Source of the DNA: Euborellia annulipes
Lineage: Eukaryota > Arthropoda > Insecta > Dermaptera > Anisolabididae
DNA length: 64,000 nucleotides
Direction: 5' to 3'
Assembly: GCA_023213315.1 (NCBI GenBank)
Contig: JAKCPI010005239.1
Coordinates: forward strand, 27,830-91,829
The first letter of the stretch is position 1. Each line of letters opens with the position of its first letter. Position numbers and translations under genes: made by a program. The notes under the pieces were generated by a model. That model made no database searches. It was given only the letters and a program-made list of their open reading frames with translations, and was not told the DNA's origin. Shown here in pieces: positions 1 to 9,444 of the stretch.

Positions 1-6
1 GATCGG
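1..6 (+). CDS. Possible end of the preceding Gr exon
   Basis: The window opens with GATCGG followed by GTAAGC, a good splice donor. It would end a preceding exon in phase 0 (codons D, R), the phase needed by the exon at 1676. Only six bases are visible, so this is an inference from position and donor quality. Confidence 0.3.
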
Positions 7-371
7 GTAAGCAAATTTAATTTTTTTTGTTTTAAGAAAATTTATGAGCTAAGAATGATGACAAATGATGATTTATTTAATAAATTTCAATGATGATTTA
101 ATTGTCTAAAAATTGTGGGAGGGGAGTTGTGACGTCAAAGGAATATTATTCATTTGTGAGAAATTTTGCGTCTTTAATGATTTAATTCATCAGATTTCAT
201 TTTTCTCACTTTCTGCAGACTAAGAGGGTGTTTCTTAAATTTTATATAAACTTATTTATTAGGATTAGGAAGATGTATGACCGCCAGCAAGTGATAAAGA
301 AACTATTTGATTATCGTCGACGTTTCGGGATCACGTCGATCCCATCTTCAGGACCTACGGTCACAAAACAT

Positions 372-1275
372 TTTTTAAGGGGCGCGCCGGGGGTAATTTT
401 GGGTTTCCGCGGCCACCATTTTGAAGTTTCGACCTCAAATTTTTTTTAAATTAAAGCTATTTAAAATATCTACAAATAATAGAAGCCCTTTATTTGATTT
501 TCGAAAAAAAAAAAAAAAAATTTTTTAGATTAATCGCATTAAATAAAAAACTAGCCGCGTCGCCCGCCTTCGGCGGTCTTCGCGTCTAGCCAGGGGGGCT
601 ACGCCCCCCTGGACCCCCGCCAGCTGGCTCGCCGCCTGCGGCGGACCCTCGCCTTTTCTTAATTATGGGAAACGGGCGGCGTCAGGCAGGGGGCTACCCC
701 CCTTCAGCTGGCTCGGGCCCGCCTGCGGCCTTTTTATTCATTATCAAAAGAAAATTATTATTACCAAGAATTCCAGTCCAGTGCCTGCTTGAGGATTTGT
801 TTACATTCATGGAATACACAAATGAAAAGAATACATAAATATTTCTCTATACATTTCCTATGGGAGAAATCGTAACTTTAAGAATTAATAACTCAAAAAG
901 TTATAGGAATTTCGGGACCCGAGTATTTTTCCTGGACCCTCTATAACGTCCTCTATAAGACTGCAAAATTTCGTTTCAAAATTCCAACGGGAAGTAGGTC
1001 AAACAGAGCGTGACAGGACGGACGGACGGACAGACGGACACACCGCAATTATTATATATAGATATTTTAAAAAAAGGAGCTCTATAAGTTGTAGATAATT
1101 AAATTAGTAATCATTGTGTTAAAGAATAATTAATCTTTTGCCTTTAATTAATTAGCTGGAAAGTCTAGAATGAAATGGAACAAGTTCCGTGTATTCCAAT
1201 GGGAGAACACTAACGCCATCTCTTGCCGCCTGGAGTCAATCGTGTTTTAACGGTTTTTCGAGACCCGCACCTTAA
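372..1275. mobile_element. MITE with TTAAGG...CCTTAA ends, carrying a nested insertion
   Basis: The ends TTAAGGGGCGCG and CGCACCTTAA form imperfect terminal inverted repeats. Flanking ACAT at 368-371 and 1276-1279 is a possible 4-bp target duplication. A second copy at 31460-31863 is only 404 bp because it lacks the 549-1060 insert. The shared parts are about 376-548 and 1061-1275, including the segment CGCCATCTCTTGCCGCC. Confidence 0.6.
549..1060. mobile_element. GC-rich element with (ACGG)n microsatellite, nested
   Basis: The insert is defined by comparison with the empty site in the copy at 31460-31863. It starts AACTAGCCGCGTCGCCCGCC, holds several GC-rich palindromes (GCCCGCCTTCGGCGG, CAGGGGGGCTACGCCCCCCTG) and ends with a GACGGACGGACGG microsatellite followed by an AT-rich tail. 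A GC-rich head, a microsatellite and no long inverted repeats fit Helitron/Helentron-type non-autonomous elements, but this is inference. A related head lies at about 5389-5450. Confidence 0.5.
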
Positions 1276-1407
1276 ACATCTTCCTAATCCTAATAATTAC
1301 CACTCAGCCATCGGAATTCTTCTATTTATAAACTTATTTATAGTTCTAATTACTTGGTCTTGATAAGCCATAGATATATTGAACAAATTTGTGAGCAAGT
1401 TTATTTG

Positions 1408-1570
1408 TTGGTGGGCCAAACGCTCTATGATCTCCAGAAAACGAACCCAGGATCTCCAGTCTTCCCGAGCATCGGTGTGCTACCCTTTGCCCCAGGTCCC
1501 TGATTTAGTGGAAAGGCTGGAGATTTTGGGTTCGTTTCCCGAAGACCATAGGTCGTTTGGCCAACTAACT
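1408..1570. mobile_element. Small foldback with tRNA-like B-box sequence
   Basis: About 52 bases from 1408 (GGCCAAACGCTCTATGATCT) recur inverted at 1518-1570. Both arms contain the GAACCCA/TGGGTTCG B-box-like motif. The part between matches the tRNA-like head of the element at 3846-4139 (cf. AACCCAGGATCTCC). It sits about 100 bp upstream of the receptor exon at 1676. Confidence 0.5.
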
Positions 1571-1675
1571 CGAAATTAGGAAGATATAATTTTCTTTTAT
1601 TTTTTTGATAAATATTTGTTTCTACAAGTTCACTGTCTATAAATATATTTTGATTTGTCGTTCACAATTTTTTAG

Positions 1676-1963
1676 ATGGAGATGACGATTTCTCTTGTCG
1701 TTAAAGAAGCGAGCATTCATCGACACTTAGTGCATTTGATATCAGAGATGAATTCCGCACTAAAATTCACTCTCCTTTTGCAATGCATCTTGTCGTTTAT
1801 TGTTTTGACAATTTCCATCTTCTTCTTCATGAGTTCTGTCGCTTTTGTTAAAAATCCCCTTTTTAATAGTCCGGCAACCAATTTTACAATTTTATCTTTG
1901 TTTTTTGTCACTTTGCTCGTGCTTTTATATTTTTGCTATGTGACATCCCAAACATGCAATGAG
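1676..1963 (+). CDS. Gr exon encoding two transmembrane helices
   Basis: Acceptor TTTTTTAG at 1674-1675 and donor GAG|GTTAGT at 1963/1964; 96 codons. It begins with MEMTISLVVKE, so the ATG could mislead as a start, but Gr proteins continue N-terminally and the AG directly before it makes it an internal exon. Residues HRHLVHLISEMN match the family's intracellular loop before transmembrane helix 6. The open frame runs past the donor to a TGA at 1979, which is intron read-through. Confidence 0.8.
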
Positions 1964-4400
1964 GTTAGTAACACCATCTGATTAAAATAATCAAATTAAT
2001 AAAGTAAATTCCCCACAGCACGGAATATTGCAATCTTGCTCAATGTTGACAATATCGCGGCAACATTGATGCAATATTGCAGCTCAAACAGCAATATTGC
2101 TAGTTTGGAATATTGCGCTGCAATGTTGTCAAGATTCGCAATGTTAACATGTAATATTTCTGCAACATTGCTGCAATATTTTGTGTGTGTGGGTTGTTAA
2201 TCCATAGTCTCAGCTCTGGTACTGTTTATCTCAACAGATGAAAACTATCCTAGTGGGGGCAAGTATTCGAGGAGCTGAATATCATAATATTCATTTTAAA
2301 ATAATTTATATATTTTTTTTTAAATATTTAAGATATATTTTTTTCTAATTTCTCTTTCGGCCATTCAGAACTCCGATTCAATAGAAATGAATTTTTTTTC
2401 ACTTGAAAAATATAACCATGACCCCTGCCTCTACCTTCATCGGACGGCTAAAATCATCATATCATCATACTATAATATATAATATAAAGCCTGACTTCCT
2501 GTCCCTGAGTGTATGTGCCTGTCAAGTCGCTGATTGGCTAGAGTTACAGGAAGTGGAGCAAAATTTAAGTCAAAGAGGGAAATTTGAAATTTTAAAATTT
2601 CGGCGAGCAAATGCATCAAATTTATTCTTTTCAATTTTTGGAAATTTTTGCAATTGCTCGCAAGTTTTCTGGCAAGCAGTTGTCACTTTGCTCATGTTTT
2701 TATATTTTTTCCTATGTGATATCTCGCCGAAGGCGGGCTTTACCACTTGTAAAATATAATCGTTTAATTCATTATTCTTATTGTAAAACACCTATAAATA
2801 TAAAAATAAAATTGTTCATGGACTGTAGTAAGCTAGAGGCGAGGAGTTCATTTCCCATAAGCGATGAAAATTTTTCTAAATTATATCTGCCTAATTACCA
2901 ATTAATTTAGAAAATTAGATACAGAGTCTAAATGACCGAAAAAAAACCTTAAAGTTATAATTTAAGAAACATTTAAAATTTTTCAATACCAAAATAACAA
3001 AAATAAATGCACTTTAAATGGTTGAGTTTAGACAGGTAACCGTTGGCTCTATAAATAGTTGAAACATTAAAATAGGCAAAAAATTATTAATTAGAAAAAC
3101 GCTTGGTGATATGTTTTCAATTTGCTTACTTAATTTAAATGGTATTACAAGTATGCCCTAGTTATTAATAAATTTATCAATTAGGAGCTCTGCTTAATAA
3201 AGTCCCCCTGATAAGAAAGCAACAATCGAATCAGTTCTGTTAACCGTGTTGTCTAACAATCAGCACTCAACATGTTATTAATATATTCTTTTTTTTAAAT
3301 AAAATTTATTTATATTCTATTTACATATTTATCTATACAGTCCGAATTTAAAAACGTGCCAAACGAATGGATGAGGGGATATCCTTTTAAATATGTTAGC
3401 AATTAGTTGTTTTATATAATAATATGAAATAATTCTTTATTCTACTCAATGAACGATTGCTCATTTTTTTTTTTTTTTTTTTTTGCTCTGACTAATATCA
3501 AAGGCGAATTACACTGGAAAAATTATCCATGAATTAATCCTCATGGAGAAACGCGAGCCTGTTAAACTTGAGGTATATTTTCGTCATTTCATTTATAATA
3601 TTATTTGGTTTCCGAAACCAAAATTCATTTTATTATTAAAATTTTCGATCCTTCTTCATGTTGAGAATTTTTATTATTTTTCTGTTTCAGTTGCAAAGGA
3701 TGTCGTTGCAATTACTGCATAATCGCTTAGAGATTTCCGTCTGTGGTTTCTTTACGTATGATCTCTCTTTTTTTTATACTGTAAGTATTCATTGAGCCGT
3801 ATAGGAGTCAAAATGTGAAATCCACTCATCAAGATTAAATACTTATTTAACAAGACATGTAAGTGTTTTTTTATTGATGAGGCCAAACATCCCATGGCCC
3901 CCGGGAATCGAACCCAGGATCTCCGCCTTTCCGGGGCATAGGCGTGCTATCCATTGCACCAGGCCACCGGACCCTCGACCTGCACCAATAAAACTCACTT
4001 CCCCTTATATGCAGTTAGTCGCGCAAGTTACTAACTCGTAACGAAAACGTGAAAAACTTTAAAGAAAAATTTTCCACTTATGCGCCGCTTGGTTAACCAG
4101 TAGCCTCATCAATAAAAAACACTCACATGTCTTGTTAAATATATCTATGACTCAGTTAAAGTCCGAATCGAGGTATTTTGAATACTATTATCTTATTCAA
4201 ATAATAGATCTCGAAAATATTTAGATTAGTTAATTAAATACTTATGCCCAAATTTCTTCTGTTTATGGACTTAAACACTTTGACATTGGGCAGGTCTTTT
4301 ATTATGTTATTTTAATGCTAATACAATTTGAATTTTTCAGCTTATCGGAGCAGTTTGCACTTATTTAATTATTTTAATCCAATATATATGGCATAGATGA
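1676..4400 (+). CDS. Gustatory receptor (Gr family), 3' half, four exons
   Basis: Exons are 1676-1963, 3504-3572, 3691-3780 and 4341-4400 (TGA at 4398-4400). All introns are GT-AG and phase 0, giving a continuous 168-residue C-terminal half. Insect gustatory receptors are inverted seven-pass membrane proteins of chemosensory neurons, forming ligand-gated cation channels. Seen here: two hydrophobic helices in the first exon (around LLLQCILSFIVLTISIFFF and LSLFFVTLLVLLYFC), then CNE-ANYTG, LQLLHNRLEISVCGFFTYD and finally GAVCTYLIILIQY. The last matches the family signature TYhhhhhQF, and the short phase-0 C-terminal exons are as expected for Grs. About 200 N-terminal residues (the first membrane segments) are missing. 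They must lie left of the window; GATCGG followed by GTAAGC at position 7 may be the end of the preceding exon. No stop or frameshift is seen, so the gene looks intact as far as visible. The ligand class cannot be told. Confidence 0.85.
2014..2191. mobile_element. GCAATATTGC-rich MITE in the Gr intron
   Basis: The ends CCCACAGCACGGAATATTGC and GCAATATTTTGTGTGTGTGG are roughly inverted (CCCACA...AATATTGC). The interior is built of repeated GCAATATTGC and GCAACATTG palindromic words, about a dozen in 180 bp. A related piece with CAATATTGC and CATTGCCG words lies at 12280-12350. No coding potential. Confidence 0.5.
2679..2723 (+). pseudogene. Duplicated fragment of the Gr exon inside its own intron
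   Basis: TGTCACTTTGCTC and the following roughly 30 bases nearly repeat 1907-1950 of the receptor exon (about 38 of 43 positions alike, with one extra T). The frame still reads VVTLLMFLYFF against FVTLLVLLYFC. The similarity does not extend clearly upstream. It looks like a decayed duplicate of the exon end or a remnant of an old tandem copy. Confidence 0.5.
3504..3572 (+). CDS. Gr short exon (23 codons)
   Basis: The acceptor ATCAAAG lies about 20 bp behind a run of T (about 3467-3484); the donor is GAG|GTATAT. The exon reads ANYTGKIIHEL...KLE. It joins CNE upstream and LQRMSLQ downstream in phase 0, restoring the usual Gr segment between transmembrane helices 6 and 7. It is far too short to be found by ORF length. 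Confidence 0.75.
3691..3780 (+). CDS. Gr exon, pre-TM7 segment
   Basis: Acceptor TCTGTTTCAG, donor ACT|GTAAGT, 30 codons in phase 0. It encodes LQLLHNRLEISVCGFFTYD, a close fit to the highly conserved Gr segment (slqLLh.rleis.cGfFtlD) just before the last helix. Confidence 0.85.
3846..4139. mobile_element. 294-bp TIR element carrying a tRNA-like unit, in Gr intron 3
   Basis: Terminal inverted repeats of about 36 bp start TTTAACAAGACATG and differ by one substitution and one indel. TA flanks both ends (3844-3845, 4140-4141), as with Tc1/mariner-type insertions. The inner minus strand carries a complete Pol III promoter: A box TGGTGCAATGG and B box GGTTCGATTCC. The element lies wholly inside the last receptor intron. 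Confidence 0.6.
3891..3965 (-). tRNA. tRNA-like sequence (pseudo-tRNA / SINE head)
   Basis: The minus strand reads GGCCTGGTGCAATGGATAGC, then an anticodon-arm-like CGCCT...AGGCG stem, then CCTGGGTTCGATTCCCGGG. The A box and B box match consensus and the T arm is perfect. The D-arm wording AATGGATA resembles arginine tRNAs. The loop between the CGCCT/AGGCG stem is too long for a normal anticodon loop, so a functional tRNA is unlikely. Confidence 0.45.
4341..4400 (+). CDS. Gr terminal exon, TYhhhhhQF signature
   Basis: Acceptor ATTTTTCAG; 19 codons plus TGA. LIGAVCTYLIILIQY is transmembrane helix 7 with the family signature, ending IWHR. AATAAA hexamers at about 4632, 4678 and 4699 are candidate polyadenylation signals, but they lie in or next to a homopolymer-rich stretch of doubtful base quality. 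Confidence 0.85.
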   Translation, partial: LIGAVCTYLIILIQYIWHR

Positions 4401-4539
4401 AACAAGTTCGTAATTACGATATTTTTTTCAAGATAATATCGTTCAAGGGAAAAAATATTTTAAATGCTTTTTGTACTTAAAATCTAAAAAACTAAAATTT
4501 TTTAGTTGAATGACTGTGGATATTCAATTTGGAAGGGGG

Positions 4540-5015
4540 GCGGGGGCGCCCTCCTGGTGAGGGGGGAGGAGGGGAAAAAAAAAAATATTTTTTTTGTTCT
4601 TGCCCCCCCCCCCCCGAAGAGGGGGAAAAAAAATAAAAATTTTTTTTTCCCTTGCTGGGGTGCGGGGGGCCCCCCCAAATAAAAATGTATGTACAGTAAA
4701 TAAAATAATGTTAAAAAAGTCTACATTAGTTTTGTGAAGAAAATAATTTCCTACGATAAATTTTACATTTTCCTAAGGCTGAGTGTAAGGCAACTTAACT
4801 CAGAAATTACCTTACTGATTTGTAGGAATTTTGACTGATAGGACATAATGGTAGAGATTTCGTCTCTTGTTAGAATCTCCTTTCGGTCCCGGGAGGAAAA
4901 ATTTTTTCAAATATGGTATATAGATATTAATGAAAAAATTATTTTAAAAAAAAAAAGGTGTGAAAAACTTTAACAAACCCCCAAAAAAAAAGTTCCTTTT
5001 TTTTTTCAAAAAAAC
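4540..5015. other. Homopolymer-block sequence, likely low-quality
   Basis: Two stretches (4540-4680 and about 4940-5015) consist of abutting long runs of G, A, T and C. They resemble the region at 51868-51935, which can be shown to be a corrupted copy. There is no gene here; the rest (4680-4940) is plain AT-rich DNA. Confidence 0.45.
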
Positions 5016-5142
5016 CCCAACAAGAGAAAAGTTGCTCTGAATAACCTCAGTCCAAATTTTTAAAAACGTTATACGTCTAATAAAAAAATAACATTTTGTT
5101 GTTATGCTTTATGTAATATTTCATTTTTCTGTTGTGTTAAGT

Positions 5143-5355
5143 GGTGAATAGAGAATAAAACAGAAAAATCTCTTTAATTTATTCTTTTGGCGATTGATTT
5201 CGTCCAAAGGACATCCTCAGGCCAGCGTTATTCAAATATTCAAATTAGTATACTATTTTATTTTTGAATAACGCTGGCCTGAGGATGTCCTTTGGACGGA
5301 ATCAATCGCTAAAAGAATCATTTAAAGATATTTTTCTGTTTTATTCACTATTCAT
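5143..5355. mobile_element. Foldback with hammerhead-like motif in each arm
   Basis: A near-perfect palindrome of about 95 bp per arm with a 25-bp spacer. The arms carry CTGAGGATGTCC and a GAAA/GGAA core. Such motifs are known from the terminal repeats of Penelope-like retroelements, where hammerhead ribozymes are found. No reverse transcriptase is visible nearby. Confidence 0.6.
5191..5224 (-). ncRNA. Hammerhead-ribozyme-like motif (best candidate)
   Basis: The minus strand has CTGAGGA, then a stem II of GTCC-TTT-GGAC, then GAAA, then TCAATC. Stem I can form from TGGC before the core and GCCA after the predicted cleavage site (4 bp). The core matches the CUGANGA...GAAA consensus exactly. 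A very short stem III is normal for Penelope-type minimal hammerheads. The opposite arm (5279-5307, plus) has GGAA in place of GAAA and is probably inactive. Confidence 0.5.
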
Positions 5356-5854
5356 CATTTTGTAGTTAATGTTCAAACATTTAACTAGCCGCGCTGCCCG
5401 CATTCTGGCGGCTCTGCGTCTAGCCGGGGAATTTCGCCCCCAGCTGGCTCGGACCGTGTACGACATACCCCGACTTTCCTTAATCATATGTCGTAATTTT
5501 CCAGGCAACTTGTTTCAGACAATTACTTATCTGTCTTATTAAGATATTTATAAAAAAAAATATATATATGGACCGTTTATTTTGAAAGTGGTGTAAGTCC
5601 AATTTCTATTGTTTCGAGTAAATGAAAGGTTTGCATATCTGTTAATTTAAAAATCTAGGCAAATAATATGAAATCGGTGAATGTTTCTACTTCTTTATCA
5701 GTATCTAATTTAGTTATATAAATTTGTTTTAGGCGAATTTGACTAAACTAATATATAATTACATTACTGCAAATGGACTTACACCACTTTCAAAATTAAC
5801 CAACTGTAAACTTCGTTGAATTTCAATTTTGAAAAAACAAATATTACTCAAAAT

Positions 5855-6854
5855 CAGCGGCGTAACCAGCCTTTGAGGGCGGGGGGGGCGAAGCTCAACT
5901 AGGGCGCCGATTTCCCAGGGGGCTCCGGCCCCTGGACCCCCTTGCTCGCCTTCGGCGAGCAATTGCCCGCCTTCGGCGGGCAAATTTCTTGCATCCAGTA
6001 ATTTTCTCAGCGAATTTGTTTATATTTACATGTTTTTTAATGACCCCTGTATGATTTTGTTTTGATTTTTCTTTGCTTTTACGAAAAATGTGTTTTCTTC
6101 TGTGATTATTTCAAAAACTATTCAGTTTTCGGGAAAATATCAAAGAATAAAAACTTTTTAAAATAGAGTATTTTATTTCGACGGGCATGCAAATGAAATT
6201 TTATTTAAAAATTGCTAGACATTCGTTCATTCATTCACTAAATCTCGGGCGGGAATGGGCGGATTTGAAAAAATTCCGGGCGGGCTCGGGCGGGCCTGAA
6301 GAATGGTAAAAGCCCTTTCATTTTGAGAAAATCGAAAAAAACTGAAAAACTACATCAGTAAAATACTAGTACTTTTTGGCCGATTTTGATTAAAAGCTTA
6401 TTTTCACGTTCCCGGGGGGTGTTTAACTTAAATATAACATTTCAGTCTCATAGCTCAATTCCTTCATGCTTAAAAAAATTTTGAATTCCAAAAAATTAAA
6501 TATTAAGGCTTATACGAATCCTGAGTAAATCTCCACAGCCTTAAAACATCAAATTAAGGCTTTTATATTGCAAAATAAAAAAAAATTTAATTATAAAGCC
6601 TCTATATACGTTATTTATTATTTTTGGAATTAAATTCATTTAAAATAGTAGAATTCAAGTTGTAATATAATTTTAAAAGAAAACAATCAATTTTTTAAGA
6701 CAATCGATGAAAAGAATATGATAAAATCACATACGCTGGGCTATATTTTAGAGGCCGTAGGGCGCCTATGCCGGTTCCGGGGGGCGCCAAAGGCTCGATG
6801 CGCCTGGGGCGGGGGGGCTCGAGCCCCCCCCTCGCCCCCCTGATTACGCCACTG
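5855..6854. mobile_element. hAT element, 1000 bp, perfect 8-bp TSD
   Basis: The ends are CAGCGGCGTAACCAG and TGATTACGCCACTG. The flanks CTCAAAAT (5847-5854 and 6855-6862) are identical 8-bp target duplications, diagnostic of hAT. The interior has no transposase. It holds GC-rich palindromes (GCCCGCCTTCGGCGGGC), a core also found at 49308-49632 and in the hairpin at 9611, and at 6330-6480 a piece of the hairpin-microsatellite element. Non-autonomous. Confidence 0.85.
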
Positions 6855-7553
6855 CTCAAAATATACTTCATATTAATTCAATATTCTTTACAAATAATGA
6901 CACGATATAAAATAGGAGTAGTATTTTTAATTTTAGACGTTAATTACATTTTTAAAATTACAAGATATTAGTAGCATAATATTTACTTATGCTCTGCATA
7001 GGGACGTGTTTTGAAACATTCATGATACACCGGAGGTATTTAAGTTCATAACTACTTGATTTCTTTATATTAATAAGTAACCTAATCTCGTAACCAGCGT
7101 CATTTCAACTTTTTCTTGGAGGGGGGCAACCTTTTTTTTCAATTTCTCACTTCAATTTTCTTACAAATAGGGATTTCAAATTTGGCCAAAGGTATTTAAT
7201 TAACTTAATTTTTTAATTTTGTACAATTTCGAAGAAATATTTTATTTATGTAGAATAATACCTAGGGAGGAGAGGGGGGGGGGCAAATACCCTTCCCCTC
7301 CACAAATGACGCCTCTGCTAGTAATTCTTAACAAGTTTATAAACAAATGCACAAGTTAACAGGCAACCATCTGCTAAGCTACCTACCTCAAATTGGACTT
7401 ACACCACTTTCATAATCAACGATTATGCAACTTCCTTTACCGACCAATTTTCAATTGAAGTAAACGAAACTAAGTATGCTGGGTCAACAGTATTAAGGTT
7501 ATGGAGAAAGAAAAACCAGCGGATGCTTTCCACGTTAAAATAATTTATTCGCA

Positions 7554-7588
7554 GATATTTCGGTAAGCTTAACGCAAACCATCCTCAG
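7554..7588 (-). ncRNA. Hammerhead-ribozyme-like motif
   Basis: The minus strand reads CTGAGGA, T, then GGT...ACC as stem II, then GAAATATC. The core is consensus. Stem III would be the self-complementary AUAU, as in dimeric minimal hammerheads. Stem I can pair GCA before the core with TGC after the cleavage site. Confidence 0.45.
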
Positions 7589-8000
7589 TGCTTCAAATTA
7601 TATGATTGTGGAGCGTTTAACAAACTCATAAAATGCTTGAGAAGCCATTCTATACATGGAGGGACAAAACCACATGAAGCAAGTCACTGAGAGAAAAACA
7701 GCATCTACAGTATATACATAAGACACAATCGAATTTTTTGTATGCTTTACGATGATTTCTCACAGTGACCCACCAGGCGCGTGTACTTTCTAATACTTTT
7801 CAATTTTTCAATTGTACAAAACATGGGATTTTTTAAGGAATTTACCACTAGCTAGTTATACATAGAAAATTTACATTAAATTAAGCATGAATTATGTGGT
7901 ATCTCAGATTTTTTAAAAATGGACTTACACCACTTTCAAAATAAACGGTCCATATATAAATGTGCCTGAACCCCAATATATATCGTATATATTATATGTA

Positions 8001-8235
8001 TGAGGAGGCTCATGGCTAATTGAATAAGCTTCGGATTACGAATCTAGAGTTTCTACCTGACTCGGGTTCAAATCCCACTTGCCGTAAAAATTTTCAAACA
8101 TTGCCAATGTCCTCCTTCGTCTCTCTGTTATTGGAGTTAATCTCTGTTGAGAGATTGATTGAACAAAATAAAAAAAAAAAAATTTAAAAAATAAGTATCA
8201 TCAAAGTCTATATGACCTAAGATGCCAAAAAGACT
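8001..8235 (+). mobile_element. tRNA-derived SINE (T2 family)
   Basis: The head has A-box-like TGGCTAATTGA and B box GGTTCAAATCC (8065-8075). It is followed by a unique body, an A-rich stretch and the tail motif TATGACCTAAGATGCCAAAA shared with the other T2 copies. The tail ending in GATGCCAAAAA recurs at 14040, 32485 and, inverted, at 28260, 46600 and 61100. Confidence 0.65.
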
Positions 8236-8887
8236 AAAATAAAACAAGAAATTTTAAAAGCGCCTGTAGATAGGCAACCATATCTATGAATCTTTATTTC
8301 GTTAACATAAAGTCACAGGGGCGTCAAATAAATAATAAAAGAATTAAATTAAAAATTTTTCTTTTTATATCAAATCATAACGATAAATCAAAAAAAAAAA
8401 AAAAAAAAATTTAGAAATCCAGCTTCCAAGGTCTTAAAATATATGAGTCCCGGTTGAAGATATCCGCTAGGCCTTTGAAATTAATTTGAATTTTTTATTT
8501 TTAGTTCGTGAGTAATAGTAATCAAATAAATATATCGTAGAATTTGAATTTCTACAGTTCCAGGTTTTTTTTTTTTATTAAATTTTAAATCATATCTTTA
8601 TTTTTTTTTTAACACTTTAGGCCTAATTAGTTTGATTTAAAAAAAGATCCATTCTTAGTTATCTCATGAATATAAATGAATTATTTTGTATATCATTTAA
8701 ATTGATGTTCATGTTTCATTTTTTAAACATTTAATTTTATTATCGATTAAGGCAAAGTCAAATCCGGTGCAGTCTATTTAATGCATTATGCATTTATGTG
8801 TTACAAACGAAAATTATTAAAGCCTTATTATTAAAGCGAGCTGTAGATATATATCAACATAACACAAGGAGCTGACAGCCTAAATAA

Positions 8888-8924
8888 AATAAAACTGATA
8901 CGTTTCGGCATTATTCCATCTTAC
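8888..8924 (-). ncRNA. Decayed hammerhead-like motif
   Basis: The minus strand has AAGATGGAATAATGCCGAAACG, then TATC. GAAACGUA fits the 3' half of Penelope-type hammerheads, but the CUGANGA core has decayed to GTAAGA. It is listed because it adds another independent copy to the series. Confidence 0.25.
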
Positions 8925-9444
8925 TAATTAGGGAGTTTTATTCATATAAAGAAAGGCTTTCTTTTGACGACCAGCTTTTTGTGTCTTACAAGTTAGATTT
9001 TTAATGAGTTAACTTTATATACCCCTGGTATTTTATTTCAAGAAATACCCATTAGTCAACTTTAATGATAGAATTTAATAATTCCCTCTGAGCTCATTTA
9101 GATCGGACCTGGCAATTAATCGGAAAATTCATTAATGAGTTGGCTATTTGTGTTGCCTATCTTCCAGGAATTATTTTCTGCATACATAGTTAAAATTCTT
9201 TTTTTAATTCAAAAATATATTAATTATTTTCATCAACTATTCAATTATATATTGTATTTACTTACGATACAATTATCCAAACAAATTTATTTAGGTTTAT
9301 ACCAAATGATAATCTATATAAATTTTAGAACTGTCTGGAAAGCTTATTCTTAAGGAAAACTCACTTATTTTGAAAATAAGTAAAAAGGATATGTCCAATC
9401 AGTTCAATGAAAATATATAAAGAATAATTTTATATATTTTTTTA

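Larger units (their letters stand above)
255..1297. mobile_element. Small inverted-repeat element, split by a nested MITE
   Basis: TTATTAGGATTAGGAAGATG near 257-276 is the exact reverse complement of 1278-1297. Removing the nested element at 372-1275 brings the arms to about 110 bp apart. The outer unit is therefore a small hairpin element of roughly 140 bp. It lies in the intron upstream of the receptor exon. Confidence 0.45.
5565..7957. mobile_element. 2.4-kb element with TATATGGACC terminal inverted repeats
   Basis: TATATGGACCGTTTATTTTG at 5565 and its inverse ending at 7957 form about 37 bp of near-perfect inverted repeat that continues as GAAAGTGGTGTAAGTCCA. Internal copies of TGGACTTACACCACTTTC at 5774 and 7394 resemble subterminal repeats of Tc1/mariner-like elements. 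A hAT element (5855-6854) is nested inside, and a hammerhead-like motif lies at 7554-7588. No transposase frame survives. Confidence 0.5.

Noticed and set aside
228..449. 73-codon frame after a strong acceptor (TTTCTGCAG at 213-220)
   Set aside because: It could pass for an upstream receptor exon, but it runs through one arm of an inverted repeat and into the MITE at 372 and has no helix-like content or donor in the right place.
1379..1579. 66-codon frame next to the receptor exon
   Set aside because: It lies in a foldback with tRNA-like B-box words, and similarity to the element at 3846 explains it.
2403..2910. Overlapping frames around 2403-2910 as exons of the receptor
   Set aside because: The splice model 1963 to 3504 needs no exon here. 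Only the 43-bp duplicate is similar to receptor sequence.
4540..4680. Coding or regulatory GC island after the receptor gene
   Set aside because: It consists of homopolymer blocks like the demonstrable artefact at 51868.
6980..7320. hAT-like element with GCGTCATTT / AAATGACGC words
   Set aside because: Only about 10 bp of inverted similarity and no target duplication.
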